Assembly (NCBI GenBank): GCA_015832175.1
Contig: WJXW01000001.1
Coordinates: 2,852,001 to 2,916,000 of the forward strand
Direction of reading: 5' to 3'
DNA from: Paraphaeosphaeria minitans
Lineage: Eukaryota > Ascomycota > Dothideomycetes > Pleosporales > Didymosphaeriaceae
DNA: 64,000 bases
Numbering within the stretch: the first letter of the stretch is position 1; every line of letters starts with the position of its first letter. Under the pieces are notes generated by a model, which did no database searches, was not told the origin of the DNA, and was given only the letters and a program-made list of their open reading frames with translations. Shown here in pieces: positions 11,956 to 23,532 of this stretch. A program made the translations under genes and the position numbers.

Positions 11956-12572
11956 ATCCGAGCTGGCAGCGATCAAGTCCTGCGTGGAACACAGGCTCTG
12001 CGCGCCACCGATATCTACAATTCTTGTGTCAGAGTGACAAGAGTACTATGAGAGTGATCGATTGTCGGTCAATGCATGGTACCCCAGAAGGAACCATTCA
12101 TGAGTGCACGTTGGGTATGAGCGGCTTGATGGTGTTGGAATGGGAAGGCACGATGGGTCTCGAGCAACTGCCCACTTTCAGCCTTCCCAGCGTAGTTTCC
12201 TGATAAACGTCTGCACACATTGACAAGCTCGCCCTGTTCCAATCCCCATCTTAACTGTGTTTCCTTGCGGTCTACCATTTCCAGAACGCTGTGGTTCGGT
12301 TTGCAGCGCGGCGCCATCTTGTTCTCATTACTGCGCATCATCGTCATCCCTATCTCGGCACATTCTTCGTGACAGCGCTCTCTGCAGGTTTTACGGCCTC
12401 CGGTATATCGGGCGACGGCACAACGGCAGGACATCAATCGAGCGTCGAGACAAGAGTTACTCTGGCTGTATAGCCGTGGCGCTTCGCTTGACCCCTCGGC
12501 TGCCTGGCGCGAGCTCAAGTGAAGGGGCTTTGAGGCCGTTTGTTTGAGGCCCGCCAGGCATCGCGTGAAGGC
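11956..12572. other. Intergenic between two plus-strand genes
   Basis: The 617 bp between the E2-variant stop and the VWA-like start hold no gene I can support. Open frames here extend from neighbouring genes or lack any likeness. Confidence 0.45.
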
Positions 12573-15014
12573 ATGGCTTCAAAACAGGCAGTTGTTGTCT
12601 TGCCGCCAGTTACCAACCCCACCCTCTTCCCCTCACCTCTACACATCCGAAAAAAATCAGACAGAACATCGCGCAGAGCGACCTTTTATCGTCGCATTAT
12701 CCGTAAGTCACCCCACCAGCCCCAGCACGAAGGCGTGTACGGTCCTCTAGACGACATCATCACCGAGATATCAGGCGACATTTGGGCGTCACCGTCTGAA
12801 TGGAACCTCGATTCAACGCTACGCGGGTTGGCGGAGCTGCTTGGAAATGATTTCGAAGGACACAATCCATTGAAAGCAGCGTCAACTTGTACTATCAGTA
12901 CGGTGATGCCACCTCCTGTCAGCCGTATTCCCAGCAATCAACCTCTGACGATACGGAAAAACAGGAGTAGCAGATCAACAGCATCGGAATCAAGTGCATC
13001 CTACTCCATCATGGCCTTTTCACGAAGCAGCAGTGGCAACGAACCCCCCGGCTCCAATAAGGTATGTGCCAACTTAATCTCGCCGCCAACGCCGCGGCCA
13101 CAGGTGGACGCGCTCTCGCAGCCTGAGTCTGAGCCAGCCTCATCCAACACGACGACCTGTTCGGCTCACACTCCCGCACAACAGGCTCTCGAGGAAGTGC
13201 AACATGCTGGAAAGCCAAAATTGGCGAAGCGGCGCTCCTCCCGCGCCCGTCTATTCCCTGGTGGTCTCACTCGACTTCTGCGATCAAGCAGCGACGCGAA
13301 AACTGCCGAGCTGCCGACTTGCGCAGAAGACTGCATCAGTGACGGTGATGATAATGCCGAGCGTATGAGCACCGAGGCTTCTAAGTAGGTTCTTAAGACA
13401 CACCTATCGGTTGCAAACTTAACATGTAGCAGCGACATCAGCATAAGTTCCATGATCAAGCAGGTAGCGCGTGGACTTCCCTCGCCGCTAGGGAACCGAC
13501 ATGACATGGACGTGATCGAGACTCACGAAGCTCCTCGAATGCCGTCGACCCTGAAGACAGCCATCAACGTCTTGTCGGAGGTAAAAGTGCTTGGGTCAGA
13601 ACAGAGTCAAGAGTTCTGGGCTAGCGTTGAAATTGAGAGCGTACTACACAACCGTCGTGGACTTGTGGACCCAAATATCGATGTTGTCTTCGTTGTTGAC
13701 AACGGATACTATGTCAGTAAGGACACCCTCGCGCGTGCCCTCGAAGCAGCTGTTGGAGGGCTTCACCAGCTTGATCGTGGTGATCGCGTTGCTCTTTACA
13801 CTACCCACTGCACGCATGGCTCAGTGGCGAGCACGGTTCCAGACAAACTACTTCCGTTACGCCCCGTATGCTCAGGCACCGAAGATATTTTCTGCGATTT
13901 GACTCTGGACATTGAGAAATACAGCACTCAAGCCTGGCATCCGCCGCGTCCAACTCCACCTATGTGTAACGTCATTCTGGCGATCGCAAAGTCTTTGGAA
14001 AATGAATCGCCAAAACATGAGCGCTGTCACGTTATTATCCTGTCTCCGGTTTTCGATGTACTTCATACCGTGTCAGACACATTTCCGAACATGCATGTTC
14101 ACCAGATCAGCCCGGCCGTACTACCGTTCATTCGAAATGATGAGCACAGGGAGATGATCTTCCACGAGAGGTGTTGTAGGAACGTCTTTGTGAGCAATTG
14201 GACTCATTACCAATCAATCCCTGGCCGCATCAAGCAGATCATTCTTCAAGCACGCTCCGAATGTCCCGTCGAAAACATCAAAGACATACATATAGACCTT
14301 CGGCCAAAAAGCGGCTGTGAGGTACTAGAGATTGACGGTCCTACCACAATGAGTACTCTTCGATCTGGACAAGCTTTTTGCGTCCTTGCCCGTCTTCGTA
14401 TCGCACCAGCACAGACGCAGGAGCTTTGCGAGTCCGCTCAGGATCCACTTCTCCAGCACAGCCTGGATGCCACGAACTTGCGACAAGAAATTTACGCAGC
14501 GAAAAAGCTTGATGCCAAGCTCGCCCATCTCGTCTCAGTCCAAATCTTCTACAAGAGCAACTTAAATCCTCCAGGTACTTGGTCATACACCGAAGCCCCT
14601 TTGGTCGCCGTTGCAAAGCTCGGTAGGCTAGCGCCTCCCCACGATCTCGGTTTGGATGTCTTCAAACGCCGTGCTTTCCATACTCTCAACCAATCCGACA
14701 ACAAAGCGGCGAGAAAACAAGCGGAGAACCTAGCTATGGACATTCCCGATGACCGTGATGAAATGAAGCAAGTCATCCATTGCATGGCAAAAGAACTACA
14801 TTGGCACAACGCAGTCCTTGAGTATGAGGCTTTATCTCGGCAGAAGCTGCCTTCGTGTACTGGGCCAATAGGTAAGCAACTTGTGATATATACAGGCTGA
14901 GGTGAACACTAACTTATTGATCGCGTAGAGATAGCGTCAGCAGAGCATCACGGACACATCCAGATGATGCTGGATGCGCTGATGGATAAACGCAAAGGCA
15001 TGGCTGTCATCTGA
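12573..15014 (+). CDS. Von Willebrand factor A-like domain protein, fungal, function unknown
   Basis: Three exons by eye: 12573-13384, 13430-14871 and 14929-15014, about 779 aa. The first ATG with good context is 12573; the open frame begins earlier at a TTG. The N-terminal 270 residues are hydrophilic and Ser/Pro-rich with basic patches (KRRSSRARLFPGG), probably disordered. A VWA-like fold follows: VDPNIDVVFVVDNGYYVSKD, then LDRGDRVALYTTHC, then HVIILSPVFDVLH. The metal-binding DxSxS motif of VWA domains is replaced by DNGYY, so MIDAS metal binding is doubtful. A beta-rich part and a helical C-terminal part (KAARKQAENLAMDIPDD to EIASAEHHGHIQMMLDALMD) complete it. Helical tails of this type occur in fungal VWA proteins of unknown role. 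No pathway can be assigned. Confidence 0.75.
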
Positions 15015-15199
15015 TGGAGGCACTTTGCGGCTTTCGAGTTGGTTGGTTTGGTTCAATTGGTGTACGAGAACTCTGGTTATCAGTGAGAGTTTCCCGCTAG
15101 GCTTGGTTACGATACTGTCTTAATCACATCTGCGATTCCCCATGGGATATATACAACAGCTTTATAACAAGCTTTTTCAACTGGCGAAGTGCTATCCCC

Positions 15200-15831
15200 T
15201 CACCTCGGGAGAGGCGGTAGCATTTCCAGTCCAACAAACTCATCCAGTACTTCCTCGATGCTCGCACCTAGTGTCCACAAACCCATGCCAACCCATCTTC
15301 CGCGACGATTCGTACTCATATCAAGCGAACCCCACAGCAAACTCCAGTCTCCCACCCGCAAACGCAAATATACTGTCGACATCCACGTCCTCCAGTTTCT
15401 GCGCATTCTTCAGGCCTTGCTGCTCAATGACCTCCGCCCACGCCTACTGCACTCAGCTTTTTGTTCTCCGCCTGCGGTGGCATGACAGCTCCTCTGGCAG
15501 TGCAGGCGGTCGGCGACTCGAAGCGTATCTCTTTGACCAACGCTGCTGCTGCTGCTGCTGCGGATTCTGCGCCGGATTCTGCGCTAGCACACGCAACATG
15601 TAGGGAATACCCAGAGAGGCCGTTCGCACCCGTAATCAAGGCGGTGAGGCCTTCGACGGAGGCATCACCGACGGGCAGTCCGTGATAGAAGCCGCGGGAC
15701 TCTGGACGGTCTGTTGTTGTAAGGACATGGTGGGTTTGACCTTGAAGTGATGATCGTCGTCCTTTTCTGGTGGGGGGGCCTTTGCTGTGCTCGGGTGGGG
15801 TTGGGTGTTGGCGAGGGCTATCTCGGTTCAT
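15200..15831 (-). pseudogene. Decayed PRISE-type short-chain reductase
   Basis: The N-terminal part (about 15705-15600) reads FYHGLPVGDASVEGLTALIT followed by GANGLSGYSLH, the glycine-rich NAD(P)-binding start of PRISE/progesterone 5-beta-reductase-like SDRs. Family members are normally about 350-400 aa, but here the Rossmann core and active-site region are missing. The C-terminal end appears in other frames: WAEVIEQQGLKNAQKLEDVD, then KMGWHGFVDT, then a frame change to EEVLDEFVGLEMLPPLPR and the stop at 15200. A (GCT)n triplet tract at 15541-15560 sits at the joint. At least two frame changes, an internal stop and a deletion of roughly 200 or more codons make a working enzyme very unlikely. 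Confidence 0.7.
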
Positions 15832-16329
15832 CTTGGTTCATCTTGGTACAGCGGGAAGGACAGCGGGGCTCTGAAACGCTGGCGTGGGAGCACTGATAAG
15901 GTGGAGCAGGGAGGGCGGAGATACGGTGAGGAAGCTGGCGTGGGGAATATGCGGCGATGGGCTGGACTACGGTAGGGTCGGGTAGGTATGCGATGCAGCT
16001 CGACTCAGGTAGAGTGTGATGCTGTTGTTATTACATATAAATATAATAGAATTAACGCTTTGCTCATTAAGCACTTGATGGCTTGTGCACTCCTATTTCC
16101 TATTGCCTTGCAGAACTCCGCTGCCAAACCTCAAGCCCTTAAGCCGCCTCAACAAAAGCGGAGCCAATTTTCCAAACCTAGCCCGCCCATCTTGTGGGTA
16201 TTCATTGTCCGTCCAAAATAACTCCCGAGGCCAATTATCATCTGAACTTGTGTTCGAAGTTTCATAACTCCTCCATGTCGATTAAAGTGCTAACCCGTAT
16301 TGCAATGACGCCTTTGCTCCAATTGTCTC
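15832..16329. other. Intergenic, no gene seen
   Basis: About 500 bp between the reductase relic and the stop of the membrane protein gene. An AT-rich patch (about 16021-16065) is the only notable feature. Confidence 0.4.
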
Positions 16330-17082
16330 TCACACCATCGTCGTAAATTTCCTGGGCCGATCGACATATCGATCCGCCGGCCCTTCGTTCTCGGCATACA
16401 ACGGCTCCGATTCTCCTAAGTCTCCCCCACGGTACATCGGCGAGTGGTAGTGCTTGTCGTTTCGATCGAACGTCGACTCTGAATATCGAATCTCTGCGAC
16501 AGCAGGCGTCCCTGCAGCGTTCGCTGGCGTGTAGTGACCTCGTTTCGAAAGCCTGCGTTGCTTCAAAAAGCCGCGCAGGGCATACATGAAGAGACCAAAA
16601 TAAAGGAGACTGCGCAAGTTGTGTTAGCGTTGATAGATAATTTGTGGCGGTGGATGCAGTCCTACAATATGATGACGACGAAGCTGACTGCTCGAGGGCT
16701 TTGCTGACTCCTTGCGATCGAAACAATGTCCATGAGCAATACAAGTCCCCAAAACGCCGCTTGGAAGATAGTCAAGCCAGAAAAGTAGGCGGGATATAGC
16801 CTGCTGCGGGTCCAAAGGATGATTTGTAATACGTCCAGCAACAGGACGAGGACCGTAAAGAAAAGAAAGGCCACAGCAGCACTGTTGCGAGTCAGCACAG
16901 CAATTGAACCGTTTCGCATCGCTCTGGAGAACGTACGGGTACCTAATGATGCGCCGAGCGTCGTCGTAATTAGAGCCCATTGCTACGGAGAAGCCGATGA
17001 TGATAACAAGCATCAAGCACATCCGTACAGTCCAGCATGGGAGCAGAATGCGCCTCCTCCACTCAATTGTAGGGCTTGCCAT
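16330..17082 (-). CDS. Small four-helix membrane protein (MARVEL-like layout)
   Basis: Three exons by eye: 17082-16937, 16881-16666 and 16609-16330, about 213 aa. Joining them gives four hydrophobic segments: MCLMLVIIIGFSVAMGSNY, AAVAFLFFTVLVLLLDVLQI, IFQAAFWGLVLLMDIVSIAR, and FVVIIFLLYFGLFMYALRGF. The last spans the exon 2-3 junction, which supports the splice. The C-terminal 80 residues are hydrophilic and tyrosine-rich and probably cytosolic. Four helices, a short N-terminus and a soluble tail resemble fungal MARVEL-domain membrane proteins, but no diagnostic motif is visible. The role is unknown. The start codon is followed upstream by a dodecamer repeat that should lie in the mRNA leader. 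Confidence 0.7.
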
Positions 17083-17087
17083 AATAG

Positions 17088-17147
17088 GTGGCTTGATAGG
17101 CGGTATGATAGGCGGTATGATTGGCGGTATGATTGGCGGTATGATAA
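17088..17147. repeat. 12-bp tandem repeat (GGCGGTATGATT)
   Basis: Four to five copies of GGCGGTATGAT(A/T), with an initial variant GGCTTGATA, start about 6 bp upstream of the minus-strand start codon at 17082. The array therefore lies in the leader or promoter of the four-helix membrane protein gene. Confidence 0.85.
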
Positions 17148-17978
17148 GTCGTGGTGGGAGGGTGTGTGAAGTGATGTAGAGCTTGTGACGTGTATGTTGA
17201 ATTGTGTGATCGTGCAGTTGTGGCCGGGAGAAGATGGTCGTAACTTGTGATCACCGCCAGGAGTCTACTCGCTTGTTGGACACGAGCGATGCTAGCTGTA
17301 TCGCGAATCTGTGTGCGGCGCATTGCAGGAGTGAGGTGCGAAGAGTGGTCGAGCTGCAAAGAAAGAGCTTCGTGGAATTGAAAGAGGAATGAAGGTGTAG
17401 TGCGTTGCAATGGTACGGCGTGAGAATGGGCGCGACGCGTGCTAGATATATAACGCGTGGGTTGTGGTTGGCACGCGTGTTTACGCTGATGACGTCGGGT
17501 GCGACGGTTGTTATGGGGAGGTTGGGTCGCGGTTGCCCCGAGCTCCGAATAAGCAAGAACACGCGACGCGCGCGCAAGTTTTCCGGGATTTCCAGGATTG
17601 TAATGCTGCGCGCCTCAAAGTAGCAAGGAAAATGGCTGAATCAGATAGCAGGAATTTTCATTGCACTAGCCGATGTATCGATCCTCGAGTTAGTTGGACC
17701 TATAAAGACTGGAAACGCTGCTCCTCTCAAGACCTTCGTCCGATCCGGAGTGCTCCCAAAACACACCTAACGCCGTTGCCCGTATGTTATGATTACTAGA
17801 TCTGATCATGTGTGAATAGTTCTCACATACATCGGAGCTGTTGCAGGAACTCGTAATGCGGTAGCCCACTTGTGCTGCGCTCATGTAAAACAGAAGCAGT
17901 AGTGCTTGACGGTTCAACCCCCTGCATCATGCCCACAAGCACGACACCGAGCCGCGCGAGTGAGCTGGATCAGACAAC
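17148..17978. other. Intergenic, promoter side of membrane protein gene and 3' side of trm4
   Basis: No reading frame here shows family likeness. The part next to 17147 should hold the promoter of the four-helix membrane protein gene, and the part next to 17979 the 3' UTR of the methyltransferase gene. Confidence 0.4.
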
Positions 17979-20581
17979 TCAGTTCACTTTCATAGCATCA
18001 TCCAGCATCACACCTCCCTCCTCTTCGATTTCCATTGCCTCCTTGTCCTCGACTTCTGCCGGGTCCTTGCTCGCCTCCTCTTTAGCCTGCTTGGCCTCCA
18101 GCTCGTTCGCCTTTCGCTCTTCCTCGGCTGCGGCAGCTGCCTTTTCAGCGACGTGGTTCTTGATCTGAGGGTCTTTCTCATTGTACAAGCGGAGGAGCAT
18201 CGCTTTCCGGTCGTCCTTGTCTACCATCAAGTTCGCGCTCCCAGGATGTCTCCAAAGTGGTAGGACCATTCGGAATGGGAACCCATCGTCGCCTCCACTC
18301 TGCTCAATGCGCACAAAACAGCATCCGATATCCATACCACTCAACTGGTCGCCCACCTCGCCAATGTCATGACTTCCGTCCTTGGGCATCTTGGGGAACA
18401 TCTCAATGAGCAACTTGTATAGCGTTTTCTTGTTGGTGCACTTGACGATGCGTTGCTCCGCCCAGGGTTCAAGTATACGGATACCTTCGTTCTGTAACCG
18501 CCAAGGTGCTTTCATGAACTCGGCATCCTTGATTTTGTGGCTGACGAACATAACGACACCGCAGTGAATGAACTTCATACCGCGGTTCTTGTTCTGGTTG
18601 ATCACTGTCTTTGCAAGCTCGGACGTGTAGTAGATCTTATTGAGAAGAAGGCCCTCCTTGTTCTTGACCATGAAGCGGTCACGGGGAAAGCGCGAGGAGA
18701 TTCCGAAGAAATCGAGAATTTGAGCTATCGATGGGTCGTCGGCGGGCACCCACTCGAAGTACTCTTTACTGCTTTGCTGACCAACCTTAGACTTAGATGA
18801 CTCGTCAACTGAGGCCTTGGCAACAGCGCCGTTAGAAGCCTTGACGGGTGTTTCTGCTCCAGCTTTAGTGTCTGAGTCGTTCACAGGTTGTTCCAGTGGA
18901 GCTTCTTCAGTCTTCAGCTTCTTCACTATCTCGGTCTTCTCGACATTTACATCGTCCAGCTTACGTTTTGACGGGGAGGCGCCGCCATAGGATTGCTCAG
19001 GTGCGGCGGAGGGCGCCACAGTTGTGGCGGTTGGTGTCGTGGCTTCCGATTCCTGCATCGCCTTACGGAGGAGCTCTGTGTTGTCCGAGGCGCTGATCTG
19101 CGCAATCTTGATATCGTCGACCTTCTCCAATATAGCGATGAAGAAGCCTCCCGTATCTTGCAAGTGAGGATAGACCCTAACGCAACGCTCAAGAGGTGTA
19201 CGCTCTTCCTCGGATGTCTCCGTAGGAGGAAAGCATCCTGGCGAGATCTTGCTAGAAAATTGTCGCTCGGGTTCCTCCGTATCGTACTTTTGTTTGGCCT
19301 TCACGAATGCATCCCAGCTATTGAAAAGATGCGCAGTTTTCTCGCCGCCGGAAACTGCCGAAGTGTCATAAACCTTCCACTTATTCAGTCCAGGTTTTCT
19401 CTTCAGGTTTGGCAAATATCCGGAGGCGTCAGCCAGCTGGACCTTGGAAACACCACCGCATGCTTCGATGGCGGCGGCGACGACAGCTTCATTCTCGACG
19501 GGGTTCATACTGCAGGTCGAGTAAACAAGGCGGCCACCTTTCTTGAGCATTTGAAGACCGCGGAAGAGAATGCGCAGCTGCAGGTTGTGCAGACCGAGAC
19601 CATCCTTAGGAGTCCACTTGGACCATACATTGGGATTCTTGCGCGCAGTGCCGTCTCCTGAGCAAGGAACGTCTGCCAGAATACGATCGTACTTGAGGTA
19701 CTGTTTCTTGCCACTCGGGAGGGGCGGCAGCTCGACAGATGGAAAGATGGCGGCATCATGGTTCGTCACGATGAGATTCGGGAAATTGAGCCGCTTGACT
19801 TGGTGAGTTAACATGCCAGCACGCTTGTAGTCGGAATCGTTCGCAATCAGCAGCCCAGTGGAACGTCCATCGTCGCTGTAGTCGCCTTCGCCGTCAACGT
19901 TCGGATCCTCGTTGCGCGCCGCTTTCGCAACCCGCTCTTCCTCATCGCCATGGATCATCTCCGCCAGCTGTGCCGTCTTGCTTCCAGGCGCAGCGCACAT
20001 GTCCAGTACAACCATGCCGGGCTTGACGTCCAGGAAGTGAGGCGGGATCATGCTCACCACCTCCTGCCTGCTAATGTTGCCGGAAGTTGTCTCTGCGACG
20101 AGGAACTTCTGGAATTCGGCGAAGGGCGCATATCGACGGATGACCTTTTTGTGCGTCTTCATGTCCCACACTAGCTCATCGGGAAAGGCTGCGACCGCTT
20201 GCGGGGGCTGCACAGGTTCGCCTTCGAAGTCCATGGACTGGATCGCAGGAATATAGCGCTTCTTGAAAATCTCGCGCACGGCGAGCGCATCGGATTTGGT
20301 GCCTGTGAAGCGAAAGCTGTTGGGCAGGTCCATGGCCAGGTATTTCCACATCTCTTCGAACTCAGCTTCATCGAGAAATCCGCCCATGCGGTAGTAGCTC
20401 TCAAAAAGCTCATTCTTGCGCTGTATATCGTTCCAAGACTCGGTTCTTGTGTCTCTGGCACCGCCGCCGCCGCCGCGACCTTTATTCTTACCGCGAAAGC
20501 GACCGCGTCCGCCGCCCTGCAGCTGTCAGAATGATGGCGCAACTACTTAAAAGCTGGACTTACGCGTCCTCCGCGACCCAT
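17979..20581 (-). CDS. trm4: tRNA (cytosine-5-)-methyltransferase, Trm4/Ncl1 (NSUN2) family
   Basis: Two exons: 20581-20564 (18 nt, MGRGGR) and 20522-17979, about 853 aa. The Arg/Gly-rich N-terminus is followed by TESWNDIQRKNELFESYYR, typical of Ncl1. The SAM-binding motif is VLDMCAAPGSKTAQLAEM. Both catalytic cysteines of RNA m5C methyltransferases are present: in DVPCSGDGTARKNP (motif IV) and YSTCSMNPVENEAVV (motif VI). The substrate-binding PCNA/PUA-like C-terminal region continues to an acidic tail (EDKEAMEIEEEGG). The enzyme methylates several tRNA cytosines in the nucleus using SAM. It is divergent from RPL7, with 247 bp between start codons, so the two may share promoter elements such as the CCAAT box at 20700. 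The micro-exon is supported by a GTAAGT donor and by the ATG context. Confidence 0.92.
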
Positions 20582-20699
20582 TGTAGTGATAGGAAGAATA
20601 GGGTCGTGAAGGTTGGGGCGCAATGCGAATTATTGCAGCAGCTGCACACCTGAGCTCCAGAAAAGTTCAGCAGCTGCGTATCGATTGGTGGGGCAGCGT

Positions 20700-20707
20700 C
20701 CAATCAG
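20700..20707. promoter_or_regulatory. CCAATCAG box between trm4 and RPL7
   Basis: CCAATCAG is the strong form of the CCAAT box bound by the HAP/CBF complex. It lies 129 bp upstream of the RPL7 ATG and 119 bp upstream of the trm4 ATG. Binding here is inferred from the motif and its position. Confidence 0.45.
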
Positions 20708-20828
20708 CCCGCCCCAACTCTTGACGGCCAAGCGTTAAGCGAGCACTTTGAATTTTACGTCGTCGCTTTCCCAAGACTTCAGACCTTCAGCCCCGACACC
20801 CGTCAATCTCATACTAACAATCAGCACA

Positions 20829-21746
20829 ATGGCCGGCAGCACGTAGGTCAATTACTCTTTCTTCGCTGCGCATCGCTAACTTGACCAACAGTGTTCCCTC
20901 CAAGTCCTCGATCGAGGTTCCCGAGTCGGTCCTCAAGAAGCAGAAGGCCAACGCCAAGGCCGACGAGTCGCGTGCCGCCGACCTGAAGAAGAAGCGTGAG
21001 GTGCGATAATAACTCTCCCATGATCTGCTTTGCAGATAGGAGTATCAACGTTGGCTAAGACTGTCTTAGGCCAACAAGAAGAAGCGCTCCGTCATCTTCG
21101 AGCGCGCCCAGAAGTACCAGCAAGAGTACGTCAAGGCCGAGCGCGATATCATCGAGGCCAAGCGCAAGGCGAAGCAGGATGACTCTTTCTTCGTCCCCGC
21201 CGAGCCCAAGCTCGCTTTCGTCGTCCGCATCAAGGGGTACGTGCAATCCAGCATCCAGCTTGAGAACGGACACTAATAGTCTGCAGTATCAACAAGATCG
21301 ACCCCAAGAAGCGCAAGACCCTCCAGCTCCTCCGTCTCCTCCAGATCAATAACGGTATCTTCATCAAGCTGACCAAGGCCACCATTGAGATGCTCAAGAT
21401 CGTCGAGCCTTTCGTCACTTACGGGTACCCCAACTTGAAGACTGTCCGTGAGCTCGTCTACAAGCGCGGCTACGGAAAGGTCAACAAGCAGCGCCTCCCG
21501 CTCTCTGACAACGAGATCATCGAGAAGAACCTCGGCGAATTCGGCATTGTCTGCATCGAGGACCTCATCCACGAGATCTACACCGTTGGCCCCAACTTCA
21601 AGCAGGCCTCCAACTTCCTGTGGCCCTTCAAGCTCTCTTCCCCCACTGGCGGTTTCCGCACCCGCAAGTTCAAGCACTTCATTGAGGGCGGTGACCTTGG
21701 AAACCGTGAGCTCTTCATCAACGACCTTGTCCGCCAGATGAATTAG
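20829..21746 (+). CDS. rpl7: 60S ribosomal protein L7 (uL30)
   Basis: Four exons: 20829-20842, 20892-21000, 21070-21236 and 21287-21746, giving 249 aa, the usual L7 length. The basic N-terminal extension ([34 protein letters not shown]) is typical. It is followed by [20 protein letters not shown], spanning intron 3, the L30/uL30 core with [20 protein letters not shown], and the conserved end [15 protein letters not shown]...LVRQMN. It is a structural protein of the large cytosolic ribosomal subunit. The first exon has only 14 nt, common in fungal ribosomal protein genes. Codon use is strongly biased (AAG, CTC, GTC), as expected for high expression. Confidence 0.97.
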
Positions 21747-23532
21747 GCTGGTTGCATGAGATGGCGTTGGGCTTCTGTAAGGGATGTTATCTGGGTCATG
21801 CATGGTGTCAACTACCTGTGTCTAAAAGTTAGCTTAGGTTCAAGGCCATGCCGGCCGGAGTGAGCCAATTCGCCTGAACAAGGACGACAATTGGCCCTCT
21901 TTCATGAATGAAGACGTTCAAATGATACCCTGTTCTTTGCAAATCGTTCAATTTGTTGTTGCCATTGCTAAGTCGCGAATTGATGTGTGGCCCTTGTATC
22001 GAGATTGTTTCGCCCTCGCTGTGTACTACTCTTTGTCCACATTTTAACAAGCAACAGCATCACATTTCCCTTGTATCTACGATACATTGATCTTTCTACA
22101 CGCGAAACAAAAAGCGCGCTCGATGTGTAGGCGTGTACAGCATGAACCTTTGTGTGCGTTCGATGTGTAGGGCCTCGCGCTCCTTCACTCTATTCGCACC
22201 CTCAAGCCCACACCACACTAAACACCATCCTCTGCACTTGATCGCGCCCACGCAAGGTTAAAAGCTATCGCTTTCCTACAAAAAGAAAAGCGGGTAGTAT
22301 GTGGAACGCTTAGCCATGTTCGGACCAGAGAGCGCTTCGCTTCGCCTATGGCTCCACCAAAACAACACCCCTGACAACCCCTAACGTGGAAAAAAACATA
22401 CAACAGCGGGGATTCGCTGCTGGTCACCCACGCAACTACTGATCCGCCGGTACACTGCTTATATATGGCTGAGCGGACGGGAAGCCTAGTTTTCAGCGTC
22501 CTATGGTCGTATGTGTTAGATTTGGTCCAGCTTGACATTATATTCCATGCTTGCTGCTCAAAACCACGCTTTGAAAATGCCCGGCTGCATCAAGCTCCAT
22601 TGATGGAGTCCACAGTGGGCAGATTTCAGCGCCCTAATACAAATTTTCGAAAAGTTACCATGCAGACGATATCTTGGTCCGAGGGTATGTTCTGCCCTCC
22701 GCTTACCTGTTACATGCCATACCACCACGCATGCCTAATTATAAATCTACACCTGCACGGAATCGCACACAGGCTACCTCTCAGAAGGTTTGATAGGCAG
22801 CGCCGAGACCACTTGCTTCGAGAGAAGGTAGAGAATTTCGAAACCCTGCACCTCTGTACCGTCGACGACCGGCTCCTGGTACTCAGAAGGGATGCCATGT
22901 TTCATTCGGATGAAAACGCCAGGTTGCTGAGGAAAAACGTGAACGGTATGGGACATGGAATATGCAAACACAATACTATATCTCAAGAATGCCCCAATTA
23001 CTTCCCATTTGAGCTCCCCAAACTCACTGCAGGGAGGACTACACATGGTCGCTTCATTTCCTCCCATACATCCTTCAGATCTTGTTCCATTTGTCTCACG
23101 GACTAAAAAATCGACTCAGATCCTAGTGCTGGAAGGAGAGGGTCTGCCATGACGGTATTGTCGTATCACCGGCTTGTAAAGTACACATCGCCGCACGACT
23201 GCAACTGGCGACTTGTGACCGATCTGCGGGCCGATATACCCCCACCAGTAATCTCTTTGCAGGAATATGGTCTCGGAATGGTACGAAAGAGGTGGAAAAA
23301 AAAGGGAGTAGGTTGCCGGAATCATGGGCTATGGTTGGAGATCGCCAGACCGGTTCTGTCCTAGCTGAAGTGAGTAACTTGACCCCCGTGGAGCTGAAGT
23401 ATATATGATAAAACATGTCTGAGCTGCTACTGAGTTATTGCTGCAAGCTCGCACTTCTGAGATCGAACTCCAAAGAAGATTATATTGTTCATAAGATAGC
23501 CTCTCCCTCGGGCCGCGTTTTGTCACTTCTTG
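21747..23532. other. Gene-poor region after RPL7
   Basis: This starts with the RPL7 3' UTR. I see no supportable gene up to 23532; open frames lack likeness and codon bias. On the minus strand, just left of the GST relic, a short frame ending at about 23533 reads LNNIPEDELDKVAEPSKK. It looks like a genuine protein C-terminus but has no exon I can attach with confidence. Confidence 0.4.

Noticed and set aside
21001..21069. snoRNA inside RPL7 intron 2, as in yeast
   Set aside because: At 69 nt including splice signals it is too short for a C/D snoRNA, and it lacks clear C and D boxes.
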